Part shown: piece after piece, positions 1-11,300 of the stretch
How positions within the stretch are numbered: position 1 is the stretch's first letter
Layout of the letters: every line of letters begins with the position of its first letter
Origin: Pleurotus ostreatus/Saccharomyces cerevisiae fusant
Taxonomy: Eukaryota; Opisthokonta
Direction: 5' to 3'
Length of the DNA stretch: 26,590 nucleotides
Assembly: GCA_024196135.1 (NCBI GenBank)
Contig: JAMQCK010000354.1
Location: 1 to 26,590 of the forward strand
Program-made: the position numbers and the translations under genes
The notes under the pieces: generated by a model
What the model was told of the DNA's origin: nothing
Databases searched by the model: none
The model's input: the letters and a program-made list of their open reading frames with translations, nothing else

Positions 1-342
1 CTGTCACGACCCGTTCCTCTTTCCCTTACTCATATATGCCTGCATGGACCTACTAGCACCTACATCACATGCTCACCTCACCCTCGCCTTGAGGCACCCA
101 GTACATATACCAGACGTAGATACTCATGTACTCTTTAGATCTGGTATTCTAGTTAACATGGCCCATTGATTCCCTTTTTTCTGTCTTGTCTCGTCTCTCG
201 TCTCTCTTCTCTCTTCACCTCTCATTCGGTTCGCCCGCGTCATCCGAGTTCAGACCTCGTGCATTCCGCGTTCGGGCCGTTGACGACCTCAACGGTAGGG
301 CCGTGCCCTAACACTATCCATCCAACCGCTTCCAGTCCCACA
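1..342. promoter_or_regulatory. Upstream region of the first gene, with a CT-rich tract
   Basis: I see no convincing coding exon here. Positions 171-235 are strongly pyrimidine-rich (runs of tctcgtctctc and ctcttcacctctc). In fungi such tracts commonly lie in the core promoter or 5' leader just before the start codon, and here the proposed ATG is about 110 bases downstream. I see no clear TATA box at a fixed distance. The promoter role is inferred from composition and position only. Confidence 0.4.
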
Positions 343-3300
343 ATGACGCAGTACGTGTCCTTCGCTCCTTCGTCTTGCTGTCGCTGACCGGTGTGACAAG
401 GACTCCCAACCTCAAGATCGCGGCTGGAATGAGTCGCGAGGAGATGGACATGATCATTCAGTATCTATCGCAGCAACGCGCCGCGCTCGGGTACGTGTTG
501 TTCTACATCCTTGACCGCCATCAGCCTGACTCGCCTTTGTAGTGGGTCTGACTCTGGCCATACGTCCGCCGTCGACAATCCTAGCGAGAAACAGTCCAAA
601 AAAGCGTCGCCTGCTGGGAAGAAGTCCGGGTTTGTTTTATTCCTCTCAGTTGGCTGTCGTCATGCTAACTCACCAGCCACAGTCATGACCCTGACGGTCA
701 GGGTGGTCATATTGATAAGCGCGGTGGACGGTGAGTGCTTTATTTCAAGACTTCCGCTCCTTCTCATGCGTTCGTCAGTGACATCGTCATGGACGATCCT
801 CCTCCTTCTCTGTCGCACAATACAACGGCTCCCGCCAATGAACCCGGGTACATTTTTCATCTTCGACCACCTTCGGCTACCAGCTGACGCATCTCTAGCG
901 GGGTTGGCGTTCCCTCGGACGGCGCTGGTAGGGGGGCTACGCGGTGCGATCATGTTATGCTTTGCTGCGCCGTTTCTTACTGTTGGTCCAGGTCTTCCAC
1001 CGTCGTAGACCCGTCTACTCCGCGCAAGAAGTTCGTACCCCATCCAGTACAGAAAAAAGGGTGAGTTGTTTTACTAGTCCGATGATCCTCGATCTCACTA
1101 GATGCAGTTCGGCCGTGGGGGTCGAAAAGGACAAATATCCGTCTACGCCCGTCAAGACTGGCGCGTCCGCGCCTTCATCCGTTACACCATCGTCCAAGAT
1201 GGCTCAGTTGGACCTTGACGGTAACAAGTGAGCAACGATTTGTCGCTCGCTGACTTAGATCTGATGTGGTATTACGCAGGACCGTCGAAGCGTCTCTTGG
1301 CTCGAAGAAGGGCCGTGCCACTCTAGTCCCTACGCGCCCGAAGGTCGCCCTTCCCAATGGCTATGATGCGCTGTACGTCCTTTCTATTGACGACTTGTGG
1401 ATGTGGCTGACGTGGTTTAGGTTGACCTACGAGGAGCCCGTCGCGCCTTCGAAGACCGTTGTGACTGATCCGGGACCGTACGTGTCCGGTAACGAGTGCG
1501 TGTTTTCCATTCATCAAATCTACGGACCCTTATGTCGTCTGCCAGCTCGGACGATGACATGTTTCCGGAGAACCCGGGCGATACTTTGCCGACCACCTCC
1601 GGTGATACGGTGAAGCGGGATGGGTGAGATGGGCAGCTCTTTCTCTTGCACGCTTTGACTGACTCTCACCGTTTGAAGTGATTCTGCGGAACATGTGGAG
1701 CCGCACAAGCATTCATCTCGAGGGTACGTCGACCGATTTCGATCCTTGTTCACCACGCCTTACTGAGCGCAGACCCGACACGCCTAGGTGGATCAACACT
1801 CGGCGTACTAAGTCAAAGTAAGTGTGTTCTTGATCCTCGTTCGCCGTCCAGATGCTGACTATGATCCTTCAGCGACGATCCGACTCCCCCGCCTGACGAG
1901 CCGTGGGCGCGAAAGAACCGCCGTCGGCGTTCACCGTCGCCCGTACCGGCACCTACGCCGTCACCGGCGAAGAGGAGCCCAAAGAAGAAAGCGAGGGTGG
2001 CGTCTCCCGAGGAGTCGCCGGTGGATGCGCGGATACAGGAGCTGCAGCGCGAGCTTGCCGAAGCCCGTGAGCAGATTAAGTTGACGTCGTGAGTGTTGTA
2101 CCTATGCTATTGTGTCTGTCTATCATTGACATCCTCTCAGTCGTCGTCGTGGTTCCCGTACTCGTCCTTCTGCATCGTTCGTCGACGACGAGGCGGAGGA
2201 GTCCGACATGGATGGTCGTCGTCGTGACGATCCCAACTTGGACAACTTCGTTGTTGACGACGATGTGATCGAGTATGATGACGAGGTACCCGCATTGCCC
2301 GACGACGAGCCTGATTCATCGCGGTATGAGATCCTCCTTCTGTCCCAGAGCTACATTAACCATTTGTGCAGGCATCCAAAGCTGACTCGTCTTCATCGTC
2401 GTACGGTCGACGACGACGGCAATGATGGGTGAGTCGTTCGCTTTTGTATTATGCGGACATGTTGCTCATGCACTTTGTAGGTCAGATGACGACGTCGAGA
2501 TTGTCCCGAGGTGCGCGCGTCGTCTTCGCTTCATGGTGAATACTCATCTTCACTTCTACTTAGTCCACGACAGGACAAGGGTAAGGGCCGTGCACCAAGG
2601 ACGCCCTCTCCCGAGCCTGTTGATCCGGAGTGTATCGCGCCTATCATGTCCGAAGACGAGGATGTCCGTGGGGAAGAAGTTGAGGGTGGGGGTCATGTCG
2701 ACGTGAGTGCATCTGTTGCTTATACTCGCATTCCTCTTCATCTCTCATCTTCGTTCTAGGTGTCTTGGCAAGAAAAGGAAATCCGCCTTCAAGAGGCCCC
2801 TCGAGGGTTGCACCGTGGGTCGACGGCTGTCGACGCCGGATCGCAGGTGCTCACGAAGCTGTACGTCATGATCATGTTCACTGTTGTACTCGCGCTTATT
2901 CCTTTGTCCAGAGAGGTGCACGACGGCGATGCTGTCTATCACTGGCGTGATTTCGTGTGCCCAACCTTGAAGCAGCTTGGGTACGATATCAATTACGAGC
3001 CCCTTCCAAAGTACGCACGAATCCCTCTGACCCGTAGACGCAAATACTGACGTTCCGTAGGGCATGTGGTCTCAACATCGACTTTAACCCCAAAGGCTGG
3101 GACTATCCCATGTTCGAAGATGTCCTGGCTCAATTGGATGATTTGGAGGCACAGTGAGTAGTCCTCTTCGCGTTAATATCCTCGTGCACGCTAATGCGGT
3201 GTAGGAACCTCCTGCAGGCGGTGAAGTTTCGTCGTGTCGGACCGTACGTCAATCCTGCGAACGCCAACATCTCCGACTTCTCCGCGGTAAAGGTCTCTGG

Positions 3301-3978
3301 TCCGTCGTCGACACCCCGGTACCGTTGTATCGTCAACGGCAGCAGGGCGCCTGTAGTTGCACTAACCACTGGAATCATCCGGTACTGGAGACTTGATACT
3401 CCGTCCAACGGACCACGTCCTCAACGCTACGTTATCATAACTCCCTTCTACGGTTTCTTCGACGCGACTGTGTGCTTCTTCTGCACCCTCTTTGGCCAGT
3501 ACACGCTTAATTGTTTATCATGGGACAACGGGTTACGCATCGCAACCATTCCAGAGTTCGAAAGGCCAGGTCTGCACTTCGCTTCTTCGCCGTTGATGAC
3601 TAGTCTGACGAGTCCTGTAGGCGGCAACGTTCAACAGAGCGCCGCTGTGCGCGGGAGCACCTCTGCGTATAGGGCGCCTCGTCGTTCTGCGTTCGAGCTG
3701 AACACCAACGATGAAGGTGTGCACATCCTAGTTCGATTCATGTCCATCGCTCATCCTTTCCAGTACCGGTGTACGATGCTCGGAAGACCGTACTTCCGGA
3801 GGACATGTCAACGTGGCCAACAAAACTGCCTATGCTCGAGGGACCCCTGCCGAAGAACGCCGTCGCGACAGTCGCTTACACCCCGACGATGTGGATCGGT
3901 AACCAGCCCACGTATCCGGCGTACAACCTGCAATTCAACATCTTGTACGTCGTTGTCCTCGGCGACTTCACCGACTAG
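343..3978 (+). CDS. Unrecognised 23-exon gene, predicted 838 aa, disordered N-terminal half
   Basis: Exons: 343-350, 401-490, 543-629, 683-730, 779-847, 899-943, 992-1060, 1108-1227, 1280-1372, 1421-1495, 1546-1623, 1679-1723, 1773-1817, 1873-2088, 2141-2323, 2372-2428, 2481-2510, 2564-2702, 2760-2860, 2912-3010, 3061-3153, 3205-3716, 3764-3978. They sum to 2517 nt, a whole number of codons. Exon 1 is only ATGACGCA; the ATG at 429 is a fallback start. Exon 10 may instead end at 1477. The first half is low-complexity: Ser/Pro/Asp-rich, then Arg-rich SP repeats (about aa 304-322), an NLS-like KRSPKKKARV (324-333), a short coiled coil (about 343-362), and acidic stretches. From about aa 500 the protein looks folded, with Trp/Tyr-rich segments, and ends in LGDFTD. 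I do not recognise the family. Nuclear location is inferred from the basic motif. Confidence 0.72.
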
Positions 3979-4221
3979 AGTGTTGGCATGCGGTTCATTA
4001 TAGTACTTTTACCCTTGTCGCTCCTTGTTTGTATTCTTTGCTCTTTATGCATACTATCTTCTCTCGCTCTTATGAGTTATTATCCTGATGTTCGTGCTCT
4101 CCGACCATTCGTATTTATTGGGTGCGTGGCCTCGTGCTGATCGCCGGCGAAGTCCGTGCCCCACGCGCAGACTTTGACGGCGCTTATTCTACCAACTCCG
4201 TCCTTCCCTTCACGTTCAACG
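3979..4221 (+). other. Spacer between the first gene and copy A
   Basis: The first part should be the 3' UTR of the upstream gene; it contains T-rich stretches at 4001-4080. The last part, with a short pyrimidine-rich stretch at about 4198-4212, should hold the promoter and leader of copy A. No gene is visible. Confidence 0.4.
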
Positions 4222-6078
4222 ATGGATACCGCTGCTGACACCGTAGCGCGCGATGGGATCTCAGGCTTGTGAGTGTCAATGCAACGCGGCTGCGCTCGAT
4301 ATGGATGACGATCCTGCGTAGAACGTACGATGTCATGCTGGAGATTCTGAAGTGGCTCGGACGGATTGACCTGCACAATCTCGCGCTGTCCTGCTCCACC
4401 ATGCACGCTACTGTCACCGAGTTTCTTGCGAACGATTACAACGCGGACTGCGTACTCCGCCGGTTCTTCGTCGACGTCGATTCTTTCCAAGCCGTCCAAG
4501 CGCAGACCCGGGCCATCATAGGCGGTTCCACGGCGTTGTCCTTCTTCACTGGTCACAACTGGCCAAGTTCCGATCTCGATCTCTATATCAAGGAACGATA
4601 CGCGTTCGATATGGCGACGTATCTAGTCGGCAACGGCTACCAAATCGTGCCTCGAGGCGAAGGAGATAGCATTGAACAATCCTTCCCCTCTGCTTGGTGA
4701 GGATATGAGTGTCGTCTTCGACATGTGCTAACACTTTTCATACAGGATCGAAGAGGACGATGAGGGTCCTACGGACGATGAAGAGCCCGAAGACGCCGCG
4801 GATATGGACGTCGTGGCAGAAGACTCCGACACGAGCGATACTGACGACGAGGACGATGGAGACTGCACTGACGACGAACTCAGCCCCGAGCACGCCTACG
4901 CAGGATGGCTCACTCATGTCTACAACTTCTGTGCTGTTTCTGATCCCGACATACGAGTTCAACTGATCGTCAACGAGGGCTCCCTCTTCGACTGTATTCT
5001 TGCGTACCACAGTAGTGAGTCTGCTGTCAGTCATACATGTCGCACTTTGCTGAGCATGACGCAGCGCCGGTGATGAACTTTCTTACTTGCAGCCGCGCCG
5101 TATCTCTCTACCCCTACCATACGTTAGGCGGCAGGGGTCTATGCTTAGAGACGAAGGTTGATGCGTCTGCTGCGCTCAAGAAGTACAAGGCGCGCGGCTG
5201 GAACCTGGTCAGTGGGGTGAAGACACCAGAGTGGCACGGCTTCGCTACCGGCGACCGGTACGTAGGGGATGAGTTGTGTCTGACGGTGCATCTGTCCGGC
5301 TCTCGGTAAGCGCTTGTTCTGGGCTCATCTCTGTCGCACTAACGATGGATAGACATGACGATGATGATATGTTCGCATATGATTCGTGGAGGCTGCAATG
5401 TACTCCGTTGAATCCACTCGACGAGCCAACATCTCGTATGCTATGGTATACGCGAGGACCGCCGATGCCGGACATACCACGCACTGTTCCTCGCTACGAT
5501 TACTGGCTTTGGATCCGCAAGTCGATGACATCTCCCAAGTGAGTCATTGTGTTTTCATTCCGACTTTTGTTTATTCACACGACTTCGTAGCGACGAGAAG
5601 GAGGAGAAGCGTCTGTGCGCATTTCTTGGCCGCATGTTTGACTTGCAGCGAATGAAGGACATGCGTGCTCAGCTGAAGGTCACGTCGTTCTCTGTCATCG
5701 TATATCGGTTGCTTCATACTCATTTGCTCCCAGTCGACTTTGGCCGATCTCCAAGGCTCTTTCTACCGCGAGCGCATGCCTCCTTATGTCGTCGACACGT
5801 TGCCGAAGAAATATAAGCCTCAGCATGCCGTCGACGTGGAGCTGCTCATCGACGCGGTCGCCGCAGAGAACTCTCGTTTGCAGGTGTGTTCCGATACACG
5901 CTGCATAAGCGTGTATATGCTTACGCGAGATTAGGCTGAGATATGCGAGCATCGCCAGAACGTCGATGTAGTGCGTCTCGATCTGTGCATACCCTGCGGG
6001 ACAGGGTGTGAGATACTCACGAAGGCGTCGATGGTGACATGTGGCGTGAATCAGAGTACGGTTGGACATGTTTCTTGA
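4222..6078 (+). CDS. Copy A: F-box-like / nucleotidyltransferase-like protein, 499 aa
   Basis: Exons: 4222-4268, 4322-4696, 4746-5014, 5065-5305, 5353-5538, 5591-5678, 5734-5883, 5935-6078; they sum to 1500 nt. An F-box-like helix pattern (MLEILKWLGRIDLHNLALSC) opens exon 2. Next comes G83-G84-S85 and, 15 residues on, D100-L-D102-L-Y, the spacing and shape of the GS and DxD motifs of nucleotidyltransferase-fold proteins. A long acidic insert (about aa 142-175, many DDE runs) follows and has its own intron; it is absent from copies B-D. The segment VQLIV...FDCILAYHS then leads to MNFLTCSRAVSLYP, the family signature. The tail (exons 6-8) is charged and coiled-coil-like, unlike that of B and C. 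If the last intron is retained, translation stops at 5934 instead. Catalysis is untested. The F-box would suggest an SCF ubiquitin-ligase adaptor; that is inference. Confidence 0.72.
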
Positions 6079-6335
6079 TAAGGGATATTGCTTGTGGTGC
6101 GCTCAGCGTCTCTTGCTTCATGACATTGCTCTATATCGGACAGTTACCTCGATTTCTTGTTTCTCTCTTGCGGACTGTAGCAACAATGACCATTTGTATT
6201 AGCACCATTCTTGTATCATTCACGCCATACTATTGTATCATCGTCCACATAACCGCGACTGTGATATGGGGAGTTAGTCGTTGAACACGACGAAGTGTAG
6301 AACGAAGTACCTCAAGCGTCTCATGCAGTCGATTT
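6079..6335. other. Convergent 3' spacer between copies A and B
   Basis: The stop codons of A (+, 6078) and B (-, 6336) face each other across 257 bases. The stretch is relatively AT-rich and should hold both 3' UTRs. No gene or strong hairpin is evident. Confidence 0.4.
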
Positions 6336-7766
6336 TCATTCTCTTTTAAAGTCGACCGCGTCCAAAGCTAGCTCGGGCGCTCCTTGTATGCGAATGATGC
6401 GCTTTTGTATGCCGGATAAGAAGTGAGTGTCCGTCGATGCGGGTGGATCATGATAAAAGAGTGGAAAGCGTCCGCTGTATACGACTGCACGCAACACGTC
6501 GTGAGAAGATGCTCTAGGTCGATAGTCAATATGAGTAGTGTGAGGTGCGCACGCTACTTACACGTCGTCGTTGTACTTCGTCAGTATCTCGTTGGCGAAC
6601 GTAGTCGCGAGGTCGACGCTTGCGAATACACGGCCTTGAGTCCAGCTCGCGTTACCCATGTAGAAATAGTTGTCAATGCGAGGGTGCCAGAAGGTACCGT
6701 TTCTGTGGCGCCAGCTGAATGACCACGAGTTAAAGAGCAACGAGTCAAGCTCGGAAGAGGGACCTTGGAGCGCTTCTCTGTTAAGATCGTGTCATCAGCA
6801 GCATTCTACCGCTCAAAAGTACGTGCCCGCCTTTCCGTGAAGTTAATTGTCCATGTTTGGGAGTCGCCTATATAGCGCCAAAAAGTAGCGAATTCACCGC
6901 CAAATGCTGTCTTGTTGAGATCCAAGTGGGTGAGGGAGGATCGCATAGTCCACTCCGGACCGAGCCGCATGTCTGTTGAGACCTCGCTTTCGCTCGACAC
7001 GAATGATATTCCGACTTTATGCAAAAACGTCGCGCGTGGGTACAAGGAGTACGCGGCACGATGAGTAATGATGTTCATGAGAGCGGCTGCGAGACGGGCG
7101 TCAAAGAGATCAAGGATATTAAGAAGCTTTTCTTACTCGTATGAAAGCTGAGTACCGTATGTATGGCACAGAATCTGACAACTGTCACTCGTATGACCGG
7201 GCCGACGGTATTGTCAGGTACTGAACAATTGAAGCTGAAAGTGTCGATGACGGTGTTGTTGATGTGGTCGATGTCGAGAATTCTATTGCCAACAGAGGAC
7301 GCGTCGGAAAAAGCCTGAGCTAAATCGTCGTTCTGACCATCTCTTGCGCAGTACGCGTAGCTGTGTTCGCTCAGAAATCGAAAGACTTCTTCAGCATGAC
7401 GGCGCTCGGTGTAGAGGTTGAGAGCGCAGTCCATCAGAATATCGCGGGTGAAGAAGAGGAGCGCCGCGCGTCCCGAAATGATGGTGCCCGTGCGCGACAT
7501 TACATGAAGCAATTCTTCGACGCAGCTCGCTCGAAAGAAGTTCTGAAGCGCGCGATGAGGCTGGAAGGCGATTCGACTATACATCTTCACTTTTTGGAGC
7601 GACCGCTTATTGGTGCGTGAGAGATGGACAAGGTCGGACAAGTCGAGGTTGGAACAAAGCGAGTCAAAGCATGTTTCCGGCCTACCGATAGTCAGTATAG
7701 TGTGTGAGAGAACTCGCCCAAGGTAATGGGAGACTGGATAGCAAGGACGACGTACAGATCGTCCAT
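6336..7766 (-). CDS. Copy B: F-box / degenerate nucleotidyltransferase-like protein, 401 aa
   Basis: Minus-strand exons in order: 7766-7756, 7681-7137, 7086-6831, 6777-6562, 6513-6336; they sum to 1206 nt, exactly 402 codons with the stop. Exon 1 encodes MDD and most of L, so the protein starts MDDLPETCFDSLCSNLDLSDL, a good F-box (LP...L..L.L.DL). The nucleotidyltransferase-like motif reads SGRAALLFF...CALNLYTERRHA, so the acidic pair of DLDLY is gone (A and N instead) and enzymatic activity is unlikely. The blocks MNIITHRAAYSLYPRAT, GDSQTWTI, LFNSW, GRVFASVDL and FYHDPPAS match copy C. Intron phases 2, 1, 2, 2 equal those of C. The third intron (6830-6778) starts GC, not GT. Positions and phases are seen in the sequence; the gene may be live with a GC-AG intron or may be decaying. 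Confidence 0.74.
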
Positions 7767-8308
7767 GGTCACGACGACTCTGGAATGTGTCAAGAACTGG
7801 CAAGAAGCAAGAAGCAAATCTTTGTTTTGACGTGTTAACACGTCACGCGAGAATCATGTGATGCGTTTAATACGACCAAGCGCCTTCGATACTGAAGGCC
7901 ACTGCGGGTGATCCACTCGCGACGAGCGCTTACTTCTTGTCGTTGTACAGTAGCGCGTTGGGTTGAGATTGTCTGTGCCGACGTCGGTATACCTGATGTA
8001 CCGCACTTTATTTTGGATAGCTTTTGCTTTACTGGTAACCCGTCGAACTCTCCGGTGGCATACCTTGGCCTGGGATTGTCCTTGAGGAATACCTGCTATA
8101 AATGGTAACTTTGTCGGTGATAATACCTGCTTCTTTAGGCCGATCGAATACAATGACTATATTGGGACACTCGGAGCAAAGCGGCGATCGGACTCGCCGC
8201 GTTCTTATCGACGACCACCCCGCCCCCATCGTCGAATATGCTGGTGTGTCTTCTGTGCCGACTTCGCGCGTGCTATCGCTTACACTCTGCTAGCGCGACA
8301 ATTTACCG
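7767..8308. other. Region between copy B and the Helitron ORF; B promoter and probable Helitron 5' end
   Basis: No convincing gene. It should contain the copy B promoter (reading left) and, further right, the 5' end and leader of the Helitron. Helitrons begin with TC after a host A, but TC is far too common here to choose a boundary. An in-frame stop at 8291-8293 closes the Helitron reading frame upstream. An 18-bp perfect palindrome lies at 7828-7845. Confidence 0.4.
7828..7845. promoter_or_regulatory. Perfect 18-bp palindrome upstream of copy B
   Basis: TGACGTGTTAACACGTCA reads the same on both strands. It lies 62 bases upstream of the copy B start codon and contains two ACGT cores with TGACG half-sites, the type of site bound by bZIP dimers. 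A role as an operator is inferred; it could also be part of the nearby Helitron end. Confidence 0.4.
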
Positions 8309-11300
8309 ATGCTTTACCTAACGCTCGTACTGCTATGCGTGTCTCTGCGCGTCAGTACAATGGAACCCAACACAGACAACAGCTCCCACATCGCAAGGAA
8401 CGATAGCTTCTTCTCGTCGTACGCTTGTACTACGTTAACGCGTGTGTCGCCTATCTCTTCGACATCGAGCGCGGATTCCCTATCGCGGTTGAACACTGCA
8501 TCTCTGTCTCGCGACGAGAACACATTCCCCTTATCGCCTCTGTCTCTCCGGATGGACGGCAAGCACACCGCTTCATTGTGGTTCTACTCGGACCATGAGC
8601 TCAAAACATCGATGTCTACTGCTTTCCTTGTAGACAGGTTACTCTCTTCCCCACCGCCCCCGGGCGGCTTGGGTACGCCCTACTCCCCAGCGCCTCACGG
8701 CGGACTGGGTCGACTGTATCCCCCACCGCATCGCGGCTTGGGTACAACTCATTCCCCACCGTCGTTTCGCGGCCTGGGTACACGCTCTTCCCCACCGTCT
8801 GTTGGCGGCCTGGGTACACGCTCTTCCCCACCGCCTGTTGGCGGCTTGGGTACACGTTCTTCCCCATCGCCTGTTGGCGGCTTGGGTACAACCACTCCCC
8901 CACCGTCGTCTGGCGGCTTGGGTACACCATCTTCCCCACTGCCTATCGGCGGCATGGGTACAATCAATCCCCGGTTGCCCTTTGGCGGCTTGGTTTCACC
9001 TTCCGCGTCGCTACCTGGCGGCTCGGTTATTGCCCCTTTGCCGACCTCACGTGATGTTTTACATACGCACGCGTTGCCCGCGACTGGCAATCTCAACGTA
9101 TCTTCTCCAGTGCGAACTAGTTCTATCATGATTCACTACATGCGCGTCGTCCCTCACTATGGTAGCACGGGATACGAAGCTATATTTCTGGAGTCTCGGG
9201 CCTCTCCCCTTTCATCCTCCCTTCGTCACTTCTGCATCATGACCGACAATGATACAGTGCTTGCGTCGCGCCAGCCAACTGCTCAACCGTATGATCATCC
9301 ATCCATTGCGCGACGTCTTCGTTTGCTCATGCCATCTGCTTTGGAGACGTCACGATCTTCGTCGGATGACAATGGTCCGAGGAGTATCATGGCACTTATA
9401 CGCATCGCATACGCTCGTGCCATGCCCCGCTTATGGCGATGTTGTCTGTACGGTTTTTTCAACGAAGATGTTATATTGACTGGACTCATGCAGTTACGGG
9501 TCAACGTGAGGGGCATCCGTGCGAGCCTGGCGAGGAACTGTATGCGCTCGTGGGACTACAAGGCTTTACGCACCGGTAGACCAGGTGGCCCGTCGATGGC
9601 AGATTATACCATTGGGTGGGATGCTCCGGACCTTCTTCCGTTCATGCCATTCCATTCGGGCTTCTTGTACATCCTGTTACTCCCGCTTCTTCCATTGCTA
9701 GACCCTCAACCTGTCCCATCGGGTACCTGCTTCTCTCCTCACACTAAGCCGTTGAGCGCACGCAAGCTGCACTGGCTTGTACGCTTTACAATGGGTGGCG
9801 GTGGCACATCTAACCGAATAGATTGGGGCTCTTTGCAGAAGTATGTGAGAAATGCGCGGAACATGAATTATGGTAATGATGTTAAATTCACCGTAGCGGG
9901 CTATGGAGACGAAGAGACGATGTTGAAGCTCGCAAAGACGGACGACTTTGTGGTTGCTGATATGCCTTTCGTTAACACTTTGTGGCACATGACTAAAGCG
10001 CAGCTGGAAGATGCGATACGGTTGCATCACATCGACGAGGGAGAGCTTCGATTGCAGCGGAACTTGGGCGAGAAGAGGTTATTCTTGAGCCAACACGAGT
10101 GCGACGATCAGTGCTCATCGAAAAGGAATGTTGTTGTGCTGAAGAGAGTATTGAGCACAACCGAACGTAAGAAGGAAGACCGTAAGAAGAAGAAAACCGC
10201 CACAAATCCCCCGTCTGTTGATGCGTCTGATGCGCCGTCTTCGTTCCCACCAGAGCCAGTGACCGATGCGTTGATGGAAGAAATCGTCCATGGTTTCTGT
10301 GAAGACACCGGCAAAGAAAAGCTAGAGGAGACAGGGTGCGCGTGCTGTGGCATTCTCTGTAATAAGGCGATGTCGATGTCCGCTAGCGATAAGAAGTTGG
10401 ACTTGAGCCTGCTGATTGAACCACACGCTACGAGGAAAGAGCGCTCGGACGAACGCGAACCTATCCAATGCATTGACGACCCTATACTTGCGCCAGGATG
10501 CGACCGAGTATGTCGTGCTTGTTACGATTACCTGCTAAATGGGATTCGCCCTCCGATGGCGCTGGCGAACGGTTTGTGGCTCGGAGAGATACCCGACGTG
10601 CTGAAAGGACTCACCTACACGGAGATGCAGATGATCAGCAAGGTAAGGCACAACAGAGCAGTTGTTCGTGTGAGATCAGGCAGAGGTAAAATGATTGCGA
10701 ACGTTGTAATGTTCTCCAGTCCCATACCGCAAGTACGCTCCATATTACCCCCGCTGCGGAAGGAGCTTAACGAGATTATCGCGTACACCTTCCTTGGAAC
10801 TGCCAGACCGACGCCAGAGGATTTTAAGAGGACACCAATGTTAGTGCGATTAGAGGTTGTAGAGGCGGCCTTGGCATGGCTCAAGTTGAATCACCCTGCG
10901 TATAAAGACATAGTGATATCGCAGGAGCATTTGAACTCTTACCGCGTGGAGAATCCGCTTGTCTGGGAGTTCAGAAAGCTAGACGAAGACGACAGCATCC
11001 AAGAAGCTACCGCGACAAGTATGGCGAACGAAGATGTCGACGCGCCCGATTCAGGCCCTTGTCCTTTCGTCGTTCATGGACTCACATCGGAAAAGTTTTC
11101 TAAAATGACGATAGATCAGCTCAAGGCGGCGGCACTCGAACACCTCCAAAGCGGTCGCTCTGTAATGGGAATAGGACACGATGATAAACCTGAAGGAATA
11201 TTCGATAATCCGAAAGCGTACCCATCTATGTTCCCTTGGCTCTTTCCGTATGGATTAGGCGGCATCGGGATGCATTTTGGTGGTCGCGGGACTTTATTGT

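Noticed and set aside
3205..3716. Possible extra intron at 3451-3500 in the first gene
   Set aside because: Candidate gt...ag pairs are too short (30 nt) or lead to a stop. The uninterrupted exon keeps the frame.
5884..5934. Stop of copy A at 5934
   Set aside because: It lies at the last base of a well-formed 51-nt phase-0 intron (gtgtgt...attag). The spliced frame continues to 6078. Kept only as an alternative.
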